From ZC4RG30 sp963726085 (GTDB taxonomy: Bacteria; Pseudomonadota; Gammaproteobacteria; Steroidobacterales; Steroidobacteraceae): DNA of 64,000 nucleotides. Numbering within the stretch: the stretch's first letter is position 1; each line of letters opens with the position of its first letter. Of the stretch, positions 1 to 9,379 are shown one piece after another. Position numbers and translations under genes: made by a program. The notes beneath the pieces are model-generated. The model saw only the letters and a list, made by a program, of their open reading frames with translations, made no database searches and had not been told where the DNA came from. Where the stretch lies: NCBI GenBank assembly GCA_963726085.1, contig CAVSAR010000001.1, positions 558,001 to 622,000 on the forward strand, given 5' to 3'.

Positions 1-910
1 CACGCCCCTCGCGAATCTCCACGGTCATGGCGCGGCTGACCACGTCGCGGGACGCAAGGTCCTTGGCATTGGGCGCATAGCGCTCCATGAACCGCTCACC
101 GCGCGAGTTGGTCAGGTAGCCGCCCTCGCCGCGCGCCCCTTCGGTGATCAGGCATCCGGCGCCGTAGACGCCGGTGGGATGAAACTGGACGAACTCCATG
201 TCCTGCAAGGGCAGCCCGGCGCGCAGCGCCATGCCGCCGCCGTCGCCGGTGCACGTATGCGCGGACGTGCACGAGAAGTAGGCCCGGCCATAACCACCGG
301 TGGCCAGCAGTGTCATCTGGGCGCGAAACCGGTGCAGGCTGCCATCGGCCAGGTTCAGCGCCACCACGCCGCGACACTCGCCGTGTTCCATGATCAGGTC
401 GATGGCGAAGTATTCAACGTAGAACTGCGCCTGGTGCTTCAGCGACTGCTGGTACAGCGTATGCAGCATCGCGTGCCCGGTGCGATCGGCAGCCGCGCAG
501 GTGCGCTGGGCGATGCCCTTGCCGTAATCGGTGGTCATGCCACCGAACGGACGCTGATAGATCTTGCCATCCGGCGTGCGCGAGAATGGCACGCCATAGT
601 GTTCCAGCTCGATGACCGCAGCCGGCGCCTCCTTGCACATGAACTCGATGGCGTCCTGGTCGCCCAGCCAGTCCGAACCCTTGACCGTGTCGTACATGTG
701 CCAGCGCCAGTCATCCGCGCCCATGTTGGCCAGTGCTGCGCTGATCCCGCCCTGTGCCGCCACCGTGTGGCTGCGCGTGGGAAACACCTTGGTGATACAC
801 GCGGTTGACAGGCCCGCCTCGGCAAGCCCCAGCGTGGCCCGCAATCCGGCGCCGCCGGCGCCGATCACGATGACGTCACTGGTGTGGTCGATGAAGGAAT
901 AGGCCGTCAT
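1..910 (-). CDS. sdhA: Succinate dehydrogenase flavoprotein subunit, N-terminal part (runs off the window)
   Basis: This is the FAD-carrying catalytic subunit of respiratory complex II, oxidising succinate to fumarate at the cytoplasmic face of the membrane. About 300 residues are present. The N-terminus has the FAD-binding dinucleotide fold with VIVIGAGGAGLRA, followed by RSHTVAAQGGISAAL, where the His is the covalent FAD attachment site of the family; YQRPFGG and HPTGVYGAGCLITEGARGEG belong to the substrate region. The ATG lies one base after the sdhD stop, so the two are tightly coupled. The reading frame is open to the left edge; the rest of sdhA and presumably sdhB lie outside. Confidence 0.96.
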   Translation of the reverse strand, partial: MTAYSFIDHTSDVIVIGAGGAGLRATLGLAEAGLSTACITKVFPTRSHTVAAQGGISAALANMGADDWRWHMYDTVKGSDWLGDQDAIEFMCKEAPAAVIELEHYGVPFSRTPDGKIYQRPFGGMTTDYGKGIAQRTCAAADRTGHAMLHTLYQQSLKHQAQFYVEYFAIDLIMEHGECRGVVALNLADGSLHRFRAQMTLLATGGYGRAYFSCTSAHTCTGDGGGMALRAGLPLQDMEFVQFHPTGVYGAGCLITEGARGEGGYLTNSRGERFMERYAPNAKDLASRDVVSRAMTVEIREGR

Positions 911-1297
911 CTATGCGTTGCCCAGCGCGATGCGCAATACCGACAGCAAGGCCGCGGCGCCCGCCAGCAGGTGCAGCAGGGTGGACAGCAGCAGCGTCCC
1001 GCGGTGCATCGAGGGCGGGCGGACATAGTCTTCCACCACCTCCCGTACGCCCAGCCGCGAATGCCAGAACGCGGCCACGACCAGCAGGCACAGCAGCGCG
1101 GCGCTCAACGGCCGGGCAACCCAGGCATGCACGGTCGCGTACCCAAGATCCGGGAGCAGCAGCAGCGACACCAGGAACCACACAGCCAGCGGCACCAGCG
1201 CAATCGCCGTCAGGCGCTGCACACACCAGTGGCGCGACGGCGCATGCGCGCGGCCACTGAATACCCGTGCCAGGGCGTTCATGGCCAGCTTCGTCAT
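911..1297 (-). CDS. sdhD: Succinate dehydrogenase membrane anchor subunit
   Basis: Small hydrophobic anchor subunit (128 aa) that with SdhC binds haem b and ubiquinone and holds SdhAB on the inner membrane. Three membrane segments are visible (about residues 30-50, 58-78 and 98-120). HSRLGVREVVEDYV, about residues 79-92, matches the region of the family that carries the haem-ligand His and the conserved Asp and Tyr. It overlaps sdhC by 4 bp (ATGA) and is directly followed by sdhA. Anchor subunits diverge strongly in sequence, so the call rests on size, hydrophobicity and operon position. Confidence 0.9.
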   Translation of the reverse strand: MTKLAMNALARVFSGRAHAPSRHWCVQRLTAIALVPLAVWFLVSLLLLPDLGYATVHAWVARPLSAALLCLLVVAAFWHSRLGVREVVEDYVRPPSMHRGTLLLSTLLHLLAGAAALLSVLRIALGNA

Positions 1298-1698
1298 GGC
1301 GCAACCGCGTGGGCTGCGAGCTTGCCGTGCACAAAAAACAGATACAGCAATGTCAGCGCCACCACCGCCACGCTCACCAGCACGATGCCGGCACTGCGTC
1401 GCGCCTGGGCGCGCTCAAGTCCCACGCCTGCGTCCCAGAACAGGTGGCGCACACCATTGGCGAGGTGGTAAACAAATGCCACCAGCCACAGGGCCAGCAC
1501 GATGCGCAACAGCACCGAGGCCGCGCCCGAAGTCAGGCGCTGGTAAGTGGACGCGCCGCACCACAACGCCGTGAGCCAGCAGCCCAGGGCAATGAAACCT
1601 GCGCTCAGGGCCAGGCCGGTGAACCGGTGCAGGATCGACAGCGACATGGTGTAGCTGAAGCGATAGATGAACAGGTGCGGCGACAAGGGACGCGACAT
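1294..1698 (-). CDS. sdhC: Succinate dehydrogenase cytochrome b556 subunit
   Basis: Membrane anchor and cytochrome b subunit of complex II, 134 aa. RPLSPHLFIYRFSYTMSLSI followed by LHRFTG is the family N-terminal signature: the Ser and His before the first membrane helix contact quinone. FVYHLANGVRHLFWD carries the haem-ligand His. Three transmembrane helices are evident. The ATG at 1698 is preferred because a longer in-frame extension upstream shows no family similarity and would overlap the DUF1674 gene that ends at 1701. It overlaps sdhD by 4 bp. Confidence 0.94.
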   Translation of the reverse strand: MSRPLSPHLFIYRFSYTMSLSILHRFTGLALSAGFIALGCWLTALWCGASTYQRLTSGAASVLLRIVLALWLVAFVYHLANGVRHLFWDAGVGLERAQARRSAGIVLVSVAVVALTLLYLFFVHGKLAAHAVAP

Positions 1699-1700
1699 GC

Positions 1701-1856
1701 CTAGAAATCCACGCAGCGCCCGTTGCGTTCCCAGTCCCCGTAGCGGGTAGGCTCCGGTCCCGCAGGGCCGCCAGTTTCCGCCACCGGTGGCGCAGGCGAC
1801 GGCTGCGGTGCTGGCAGCGACTGGGTGGTCGGGCTGGGTTTCTGCGTCTGCTGCAT
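1701..1856 (-). CDS. DUF1674 / SDHAF4-like succinate dehydrogenase assembly factor
   Basis: A 51-aa reading frame just upstream of sdhC (2-bp gap) and easily missed by length cut-offs. The C-terminus reads PTRYGDWERNGRCVDF, the hallmark of the DUF1674 family whose eukaryotic member SDHAF4 binds flavinylated SdhA before it joins SdhB. The first 30 residues are Pro/Gln/Ser-rich and look disordered, also typical. The ATG at 1856 has no clear Shine-Dalgarno; an in-frame TTG lies two codons upstream. Position as first gene of the sdh operon supports a role in complex II maturation; that role in this organism is inferred from the family. Confidence 0.9.
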   Translation of the reverse strand: MQQTQKPSPTTQSLPAPQPSPAPPVAETGGPAGPEPTRYGDWERNGRCVDF

Positions 1857-1927
1857 GGGCAATATTGTGCCAGAATCGAGTGGCGCCCCGGCAGGGCTTC
1901 TCCCGACGCCGGCGCCCGAATCCGCCC

Positions 1928-2800
1928 ATGATAGACCTCGCCATTACCCCCCTTGACGACCTCGCCGTCCTTTGTGCGCGGGGCGCTGACGCGCGCTCGT
2001 TCCTGCAGGGGCAGGTCTCAAACGATGTGGGAATGCTGGATGAGCGTCCGGCATTGATAACCGGACTGCACAATGCACAGGGCCGATGCCTTGCCGTGCT
2101 GCGCCTGCTGCAGGTGCAGCCGGAGCAGATTCTGCTGGCTTTGCCCGCAGACCTCGCAGCCACGGTGGCAGCACACCTGTCGAAGTTCGTATTCAGGGCG
2201 CGCGTGCGCTTCGAGAATGTGTCCGACCAATGGCGCATCTATGGCGCAACCGGACCGGATGCCGAAGCGGCCACCAGTACGCGCCTGAGCATCCCCATGG
2301 ATGTGACCGGGCTGCGGCAGATGATCCTGGCGCCACGGCCGGAGGCATTGCCGGATGGCGATATCCAGTCACGGGCTTCCTGGCGCCTGGATGATATCGG
2401 CGCCGGACTGGCGGAGATCGGCGCCGCGACCAGCGGACTGTTCACTGCGCAGATGCTGAACCTTGACCTGATCGACGCCGTCTCATTTAGCAAGGGTTGC
2501 TACACCGGCCAGGAAATCATCGCGCGGGCCCACTACCTGGGGCACGTCAAGCGCCGCATGCAGCGTTTCTATACCGAGGACACGCGGCAGCTGCAGCCTG
2601 GCGCACGCATCGATCTTGACGATGGTCGCCGCGCGCAGGTGGTGATGGCCAGTGCTACTGAAGATGGCGGCCAGGAATTGCTGGCGGTCACGTCGGCCGG
2701 ATCCCTCGATGCGGAAGAACCTGGCACCGCCGGCACGGCTGTTGCCGGCCAATCGGCAATCACAATGCAGCAATTGCAGCTGCCCTACCCGCTACGGTAG
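1928..2800 (+). CDS. ygfZ: YgfZ / CAF17-type folate-binding protein
   Basis: A 290-aa protein of the YgfZ/GcvT-like family, which binds tetrahydrofolate and supports assembly or repair of certain Fe-S enzymes. The diagnostic motif KGCYTGQE is present (SKGCYTGQEIIARAHYLG, about residues 189-206) with its conserved Cys. The N-terminal ARSFLQGQVSNDV and ALITGLHNAQGRCLAVLRL also fit the family. The ATG at 1928 matches the family length; an open frame extends upstream but would overlap the DUF1674 gene. It diverges from the sdh operon, a fitting neighbourhood because complex II carries Fe-S clusters. Its 3' end overlaps murI by 9 bp, tail to tail. Confidence 0.93.
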   Translation: MIDLAITPLDDLAVLCARGADARSFLQGQVSNDVGMLDERPALITGLHNAQGRCLAVLRLLQVQPEQILLALPADLAATVAAHLSKFVFRARVRFENVSDQWRIYGATGPDAEAATSTRLSIPMDVTGLRQMILAPRPEALPDGDIQSRASWRLDDIGAGLAEIGAATSGLFTAQMLNLDLIDAVSFSKGCYTGQEIIARAHYLGHVKRRMQRFYTEDTRQLQPGARIDLDDGRRAQVVMASATEDGGQELLAVTSAGSLDAEEPGTAGTAVAGQSAITMQQLQLPYPLR

Positions 2801-3616
2801 GGGCGCCAGGTCGATCCGCTCGACATGCTGCGGATCGATTGGCTGCCCGAGAAAACCAGGACCGATGCGCAGGAATCGCTCCACGCCATCGGTGACCAGG
2901 AAATGAACCTGGGCGGACCCGCCCACAGCGCACAACTTTCCCTGTTCCATCAGGGCGGCCAGCGCGGCGGCCGTGGTGGCGGCAGAATCCACAATCGCAA
3001 CCTGCGGGCCGGTGATCGTGCGGATGGCTGCGGTCAATGGCGGGAAATGGGTGCAACCCAGCACCAGCGTATCGGGACCCGCATCGCGCCCGACAAACAG
3101 GTCGCCCAGGTAGCGCCGGGCGATGGACTCCGCGACCGCGCCGGTTACCCACCCCTCCTCGGCAAGCGCGACGAACAGCGTTGCCGCGATGGCACTGACG
3201 CGCGCGGTCGGCGCCAGCCGCTGGATGGCCGCCTGGTAGGCCTGGCCGCGCACGGTTGCCTCCGTGGCAATGACCGCGATGTGTCCTGATCTGCTGGCTG
3301 CCACCGCTGCTGCGGCACCGGGCTCGATGACGCCCAGCAGCGCCAGGCGCGGAAATGCGGACGTCAGCGCCGGCAGCGCCGCGGCCGATGCCGTGTTGCA
3401 GGCAACCACCACTGCCTTGACGCCACGCTGCACCAGCTCCGCCACTGCCTGCAGCGCGTAGCGTTCCACGGTAGCCGGAGTCTTGGTCCCATAGGGCAAT
3501 CGCGCCGTGTCGCCCAGATACAGAAAGTCCTCGCCGGGCAACTGTCGCCGCAGCGCGCCCAGGACAGTGAGACCACCAACACCGGAATCGAACACACCAA
3601 TCGGCAGATCGCGCAA
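2792..3616 (-). CDS. murI: Glutamate racemase
   Basis: Cytoplasmic, cofactor-independent racemase converting L-glutamate to D-glutamate for peptidoglycan; 274 aa, the usual length. The two catalytic cysteines are in VVACNTASA (Cys73) and LGCTHFPPL (Cys188), and the N-terminal IGVFDSGVGGLTV is the family's Asp-Ser substrate loop. The start is TTG, placed immediately after the lysS TGA with no intervening base, so translation is probably coupled to lysS. A GTG or ATG alternative would remove the conserved N-terminal motif. Confidence 0.95.
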   Translation of the reverse strand: MRDLPIGVFDSGVGGLTVLGALRRQLPGEDFLYLGDTARLPYGTKTPATVERYALQAVAELVQRGVKAVVVACNTASAAALPALTSAFPRLALLGVIEPGAAAAVAASRSGHIAVIATEATVRGQAYQAAIQRLAPTARVSAIAATLFVALAEEGWVTGAVAESIARRYLGDLFVGRDAGPDTLVLGCTHFPPLTAAIRTITGPQVAIVDSAATTAAALAALMEQGKLCAVGGSAQVHFLVTDGVERFLRIGPGFLGQPIDPQHVERIDLAPLP

Positions 3617-5113
3617 TCAGCTCTCCGGACGGACCTGCGGAAACAGCAGCACGTCGCGGATGGCCGCCTGGTCGGTGAGGAACATCACCAGCCGGTCCAC
3701 GCCGATGCCCAGACCCGCCGTGGGCGGCATGCCGTATTCCAGCGCACGGATGTAGTCGGCGTCGTAGAACATGGCCTCTTCATCACCCGCGTTCTTCAGG
3801 TCGGCCTGGGCACGAAACCGTGCTGCCTGGTCCTCCGGATCATTGAGCTCGGAAAAGCCATTTGCCAGCTCGCGGCCGGCAATGAAGAACTCGAAGCGAT
3901 CGACGAGAAACGGGTCCGCGTCATTCAGGCGCGACAGGGGCGACACTTCCGCCGGGTAGGCGTAGACGAAGGTCGGGTCGAGCAGCGTGTGCTCGACCGT
4001 ATGATCGAAGATCGCCACCTGCAGCTTGCCGGCGCCGTCGCCGGGCGCGAATTTCGCGCCGATCCTGGTGCACCACTGGCGCAGGTACTGCACGTCGCGC
4101 AGGCGCGCGGCCTCCAGGTCCGGATTGTGCTCGACTATCGCCTCGGCCATGGACACGCGGCGAAACGGGGTGGCCAGGTTGTAGCTGCGTCCCTGGTACT
4201 GCGGAGCCGCGCCCACACCCACGACGGCGCACAACGCGGTCACCAGCTGCTCGGTCAAATCCATCAGGTCCCGATAGTCCGCGTAGGACCAGTACAGCTC
4301 GAGCATCGTGAATTCGGGGTTGTGTCGCGTGGACAGCCCCTCGTTGCGGAAATTGCGGTTGATCTCGTACACCCGCTCAAAGCCGCCGACGACCAGCCGC
4401 TTGAGGTACAACTCCGGCGCCACGCGCAGGTACATCTGCATGTCCAGCGCGTTGTGATGCGTGACAAACGGGCGTGCCGCAGCACCTCCCGGGATGGGCT
4501 GCATCATGGGTGTCTCCACCTCCATGAAGCCGCGCTGGTCCAGCTCCGTGCGCAGCTGGCGCACGATGCGCGTGCGCGCTGCGAACACCGCCCGTGATTG
4601 CGCGCTCATGATCAGATCCACATAGCGCTGGCGATAGCGCGTATCCGTGTCGGCCAGCCCATGCCATTTGTCCGGCAATGGCCGCAGTGACTTGGCCAGC
4701 AGGCGCAGCTGCGTCACGCGCACCGACAGTTCCCCGGTGCGCGTGCGAAACATCTGCCCGGTCGCACCCAGCGTGTCACCCACGTCCCAGGACTTGAACT
4801 GCTCGTAGCTGCCCGGCAGCGACGCCGCCTGCAGGAACAGCTGGATCGATCCGGACGGATCGGCAATGGTCGCGAAACTGGCCTTGCCCATGACGCGCTT
4901 GGCCATCATGCGGCCGGCCACGGTGACGACCTGGGCCTGCTCCTCGAGAACCTCGGTGCTGGTCTGGTCATGCGCGGCATGCAGATCGCCCGCGAAGTGC
5001 AGGCGCCGAAAGTCATTGGGAAAGGCAGCCCCCTGCAGGCGCAGCTGCGCCAGCTTGGCGCGCCGCTCGGCGATCAGGTGGTTCTCGTCCGCGAGGTTTT
5101 CCGGCTCGGTCAT
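3617..5113 (-). CDS. lysS: Lysyl-tRNA synthetase, class II
   Basis: Charges tRNA-Lys with lysine in the cytoplasm; 498 aa, typical for LysS. An N-terminal OB-fold anticodon-binding domain (about residues 50-160) precedes the class II catalytic core with motif 2 (FRNEGLSTRHNPEFTMLE) and motif 3 (GLGIGVDRLVMFLTD near the C-terminus). It lies 3 bp after the prfB stop, the conserved prfB-lysS pairing of gammaproteobacteria, and murI follows directly. Confidence 0.97.
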   Translation of the reverse strand: MTEPENLADENHLIAERRAKLAQLRLQGAAFPNDFRRLHFAGDLHAAHDQTSTEVLEEQAQVVTVAGRMMAKRVMGKASFATIADPSGSIQLFLQAASLPGSYEQFKSWDVGDTLGATGQMFRTRTGELSVRVTQLRLLAKSLRPLPDKWHGLADTDTRYRQRYVDLIMSAQSRAVFAARTRIVRQLRTELDQRGFMEVETPMMQPIPGGAAARPFVTHHNALDMQMYLRVAPELYLKRLVVGGFERVYEINRNFRNEGLSTRHNPEFTMLELYWSYADYRDLMDLTEQLVTALCAVVGVGAAPQYQGRSYNLATPFRRVSMAEAIVEHNPDLEAARLRDVQYLRQWCTRIGAKFAPGDGAGKLQVAIFDHTVEHTLLDPTFVYAYPAEVSPLSRLNDADPFLVDRFEFFIAGRELANGFSELNDPEDQAARFRAQADLKNAGDEEAMFYDADYIRALEYGMPPTAGLGIGVDRLVMFLTDQAAIRDVLLFPQVRPES

Positions 5114-5116
5114 CTG

Positions 5117-6218
<1,102 letters not shown>

Positions 6219-6227
6219 GGGCGGATT

Positions 6228-7964
6228 CTACGGTGCTTCCACCACATGGTCGACGAGCAACTGCAACCGCCGCTCTCCCTGGTAGTGGTTGACATCCAGC
6301 CGATAGGCCAGGCGCACGCGACCGGCAGGCGGCGCACTGCGGCCTTCCGGTTCCAGCAGATTGAATGCGATCGCATCAAATCGCGTGGGTGATCCGGCAG
6401 GTCGCAGCCAGAACTTGACATGGCGCTCGCCCACCACGCGCGAACTCTCGATGTCGAATTCGCCATCGAAGCTGGGCTCGGGAAATGCCTGCCCCCACGG
6501 ACCCGCCGCGCGCAGCAGCTGCGCGGTCGCAAGGTCGATGTCCGCCTCACCGAGCTGACCGTCGGTCCAGATCACATCCTCCGGATCGATCCGCTGCATC
6601 CACTCGGCCACCTGCGCCTCGAACTGGCGCGCGAACTCATCGAGCCTTGCGGCGTCGATCGTCAGGCCCGCAGCCATTGCATGGCCGCCAAATCGCACGA
6701 TCAGTCCGGGGTCTCGGGCGGCAATGGCCGCGAATACATCGCGGATGTGGATGCCGGGGATGGACCGCGCCGAACCGCGCAGCTGGAGGTCGTCGCCCGC
6801 GGGCGCGAAGGCCACTACCGGGCGGCCGACCCGGTCCTTGATCCGGCTTGCCACCAATCCGACCACCCCCTGATGCCAGCTGTCGTCGAAGAGGCAAAGT
6901 GCCACGCGTCGGCTGTCGGTGGCCAGCGGCCCCAGGTGGCGCACTGCGGCCTGTGCCTGGGCCTGCATGCCGGCTTCGATTTCGCGGCGCTGGCGGTTCA
7001 GGACGTCCAGCTCGCCGGCCAGCGATCGCGCCTGCAACGGATCATCGGTCAGCAGGCAGCGAATGCCGATACTCATGTCATCGAGTCGACCGGCAGCGTT
7101 GAGTCTCGGTCCTACCGCAAATCCCAGGTCCGCAGCGATCAGGTCCGCGGCCGGTCGCTTGGCGATCTCCAGCAGCGCCCGCATGCCGGGAACACATTGC
7201 CCGGCACGAATTCGCCGCAGTCCCTGTTCCACCAGGATGCGATTGTTGGCGTCCAGCGGCACCAGGTCGGCAACGGTGCCCAGTGCAACCAGGTCCAGCC
7301 ACTGCGTCACCGGCCGGTTGCCCTCACGCCATTGTCCCGATGATTGCAGCAGCCGTTGCAGGGCCGCCAGCACGTAGAACGCGACCCCTACTCCGGCCAG
7401 CGCGCGACTGCCAAATGCACTGCCAGCCAGATTCGGATTGACGATGGCATCCGCATCGGGCAGCGCCACTCCCGGCAGATGGTGATCGGTGATCAGCACT
7501 GCGATGCCGCAGGCGCGCGCCGCAGCCACTCCCTCGAGGCTGGACATGCCGTTATCCACGGTCACGATCAGCGTCGGCTGGCGCGTGCGGGCCTCGGCCA
7601 CGATTCCGGGAGTCAGCCCGTAGCCGTACTTGAACCGGTCTGGCACCAGGAAATCCGCGCTCTGGAAGCCCCAGCTGGCAAGCGCGCGGATCATCAACGC
7701 AGTGCTGGTCGCCCCGTCGGCATCAAAGTCGCCGATCACCAGCACCCGGCCGTCACGGTGCGCAAGCAGCAGCGCAGCTGCCTGCGCGACTCCTTCCAGA
7801 CCACTTACCGGCAACAGTGCCTCAAGGCCGGTGACCAGCTGTTCCGGCCCGGTGATGCCGCGGGCTGCGTAAATCCGGCGCAGCAATGCGGGGATGGTGC
7901 CAGGCAACAGCGGCGCGCGCGCCGCGTCGCGATTGCGGATGGGCTTGCGTGGCGCGTCACTCAT
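6228..7964 (-). CDS. recJ: Single-stranded-DNA-specific 5'-3' exonuclease RecJ
   Basis: DHH-family exonuclease acting in recombination, base excision and mismatch repair; 578 aa. The DHH metal motifs are VIGDFDADG (about residues 78-86), VTVDNGM and ITDHHLPG, and the C-terminal DHHA1 domain has RFGGHAMAAGLTI. The ATG at 7964 is chosen because it overlaps the stop of the upstream gene by 4 bp (ATGA) and matches the family N-terminus; a 13-codon upstream extension is less likely. prfB follows 9 bp downstream. Confidence 0.96.
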   Translation of the reverse strand: MSDAPRKPIRNRDAARAPLLPGTIPALLRRIYAARGITGPEQLVTGLEALLPVSGLEGVAQAAALLLAHRDGRVLVIGDFDADGATSTALMIRALASWGFQSADFLVPDRFKYGYGLTPGIVAEARTRQPTLIVTVDNGMSSLEGVAAARACGIAVLITDHHLPGVALPDADAIVNPNLAGSAFGSRALAGVGVAFYVLAALQRLLQSSGQWREGNRPVTQWLDLVALGTVADLVPLDANNRILVEQGLRRIRAGQCVPGMRALLEIAKRPAADLIAADLGFAVGPRLNAAGRLDDMSIGIRCLLTDDPLQARSLAGELDVLNRQRREIEAGMQAQAQAAVRHLGPLATDSRRVALCLFDDSWHQGVVGLVASRIKDRVGRPVVAFAPAGDDLQLRGSARSIPGIHIRDVFAAIAARDPGLIVRFGGHAMAAGLTIDAARLDEFARQFEAQVAEWMQRIDPEDVIWTDGQLGEADIDLATAQLLRAAGPWGQAFPEPSFDGEFDIESSRVVGERHVKFWLRPAGSPTRFDAIAFNLLEPEGRSAPPAGRVRLAYRLDVNHYQGERRLQLLVDHVVEAP

Positions 7965-8941
7965 GCGGCCAGTACCCGCCACCAGGGTCGCGATGCGCGC
8001 CACCAGCGGCGTCGTGGTTTCGCCCCCAGGTCCCAGCGCTGACCGCCAATGCGCAGCGCCAGCCCCGCCAGGCGTCCGGCCTGCAGGTCTCGCAGTGCCG
8101 GCGCGAACCAGGCCGATTCCAGTTGCGGCAGCGCGCTGCGCACTGCACTGGCCACCGCCATTGAAGACGGCTGCATGTCATCCCAGGCGGGCGCAGTCAG
8201 CACCCTGCGATTCACCAGGCTGCGCCAGATTCCATGCACCCAGGGATCCCCGCCATAAGCGTGTTCCCAGGCAGGGGCACCGGCCGTTTGCGATTGCGAC
8301 AGCGCAGTCTTGCCGCCGCCCCAGAACCACAGCCCGGTGATGGGCAATTGGCCGCGCCGCTCGCGGTCGCGATTGAGCGCCAGGCCCGGCAACCACATTT
8401 CTATTTCCACGCCCAGGCGACGCAGATCCTGCTGCGCAGTATCCAGCGATCGAGTGGCTTCAATCGCGCTGCCAAGCAATCGCGCCGGATCCCCCGCATT
8501 GGCCGCGGCGGCCTGCGGCGCCGCCAACAACAGCCCATCCCCTGCTGCGTGCAATGCCTGGTCGCGCGCGCCAAACTCGCGCTGGAACTGGTCTTGCAGC
8601 TGCGCCGCCGAGTCCGGCTCGAGGTGCAGCAAACCCTGCGGATGCAGGTGCACGCTGGCCATCCCGGCAACCATATGCACCGGCGTCGCCAGGCACACGG
8701 CGCTGCCCGGCGCGATTGCCTCCACGGCACAGGCGGCCACCTGCGCTATCGGTGCGCCGGCAAGCGCGGGGGCGCCCAGATCCGCCGCCAGCCCGACACG
8801 CCAGTCCGCGCACGGGGCCGCTGCCCTGCCCCGGTCCAGCAGCTGGGACAACGCCGGCAGCTGGGGTAGTCGCGACTGCGCGCCGGCCGCAACTTCCGTG
8901 GGGTGCAGGTACAGATCAGAAACCACTAGCAGGCGGCGCAT
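7961..8941 (-). CDS. Conserved hypothetical protein, COG4255-like, recJ partner
   Basis: A 326-aa protein of unproven function. Homologues upstream of recJ in related bacteria are often labelled phosphoglycerate mutase, but I see no alkaline-phosphatase-type metal-binding motif that would justify that name. The most recognisable segment is LPITGLWFWGGGK (about residues 223-235), with YGGDPWVHGIWRSL after it and an N-terminal RRLLVVSDLYLHP. There are no membrane segments or signal peptide, so it should be cytoplasmic. The ATGA overlap with recJ implies co-translation. The COG assignment is from memory and should be treated as likely, not certain. Confidence 0.72.
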   Translation of the reverse strand: MRRLLVVSDLYLHPTEVAAGAQSRLPQLPALSQLLDRGRAAAPCADWRVGLAADLGAPALAGAPIAQVAACAVEAIAPGSAVCLATPVHMVAGMASVHLHPQGLLHLEPDSAAQLQDQFQREFGARDQALHAAGDGLLLAAPQAAAANAGDPARLLGSAIEATRSLDTAQQDLRRLGVEIEMWLPGLALNRDRERRGQLPITGLWFWGGGKTALSQSQTAGAPAWEHAYGGDPWVHGIWRSLVNRRVLTAPAWDDMQPSSMAVASAVRSALPQLESAWFAPALRDLQAGRLAGLALRIGGQRWDLGAKPRRRWWRASRPWWRVLAA

Positions 8942-8958
8942 CCGGCTATCGTAGCCGG
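8942..8958. repeat. Short perfect inverted repeat in a divergent promoter region
   Basis: CCGGCTA and TAGCCGG (7 bp each) separated by TCG, immediately before the start codon of the recJ-operon gene and 45 bp before the divergent gene at 9003. It could be an operator or an RNA hairpin in the 5' leader. Function unknown. Confidence 0.4.
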
Positions 8959-9002
8959 CACCAGGTGCCCGGTGCAGGCCATCTGGCGTATCGTGCGCGA
9001 CG

Positions 9003-9374
9003 ATGAAACTGCATGAACATCGTCAGCCGCAGTTGAACCTGATCAGCCGCTACGGCAATGGTCGCGTCGTCATTGAAGGCCGGGAAATCGATGTGCCCTG
9101 CGTAGTGGCCCCGGGCCTGGTGCACACGGACTGGATCGACGCGCCGGCCGCGTTGACCATGGAATCCCTTGCCATCATCTGGCCCCTGCAGCCGCGCATC
9201 CTGCTGCTTGGCGCCACTGCGCGCAGTGCCGAGGCGCTGCGTGAGTTTCGCCGGCAACTTGCCGCGCGCGGCGTGGGCCTCGAAGCCATGGACCTGGGCG
9301 CGGCCTGCCGTACGTACAACGTGTTGGCGCAAGAAGACCGGGCGGTGGCGGCATTGTTGTTCCCGGGGGGATAG
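9003..9374 (+). CDS. Mth938-like domain protein (Xcc1710-like)
   Basis: A 123-aa soluble protein of the Mth938/DUF498 family. Characteristic parts are the central RILLLGATARSAEALREFRR and the C-terminal MDLGAACRTYNVLAQEDRAV, where family members carry conserved polar residues in a pocket. A mammalian relative (NDUFAF3) is a complex I assembly factor, but the bacterial proteins have no proven role. It diverges from the recJ operon and sits 5 bp before the quinoprotein dehydrogenase gene, so the two are probably co-transcribed. Confidence 0.82.
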   Translation: MKLHEHRQPQLNLISRYGNGRVVIEGREIDVPCVVAPGLVHTDWIDAPAALTMESLAIIWPLQPRILLLGATARSAEALREFRRQLAARGVGLEAMDLGAACRTYNVLAQEDRAVAALLFPGG

Positions 9375-9379
9375 CGTCC

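Noticed and set aside
1857..1875. Sigma-54-like TGGCAC...TTGC before the DUF1674-sdh operon
   Set aside because: The GG-to-GC spacing is one base too short and it sits almost on the start codon.
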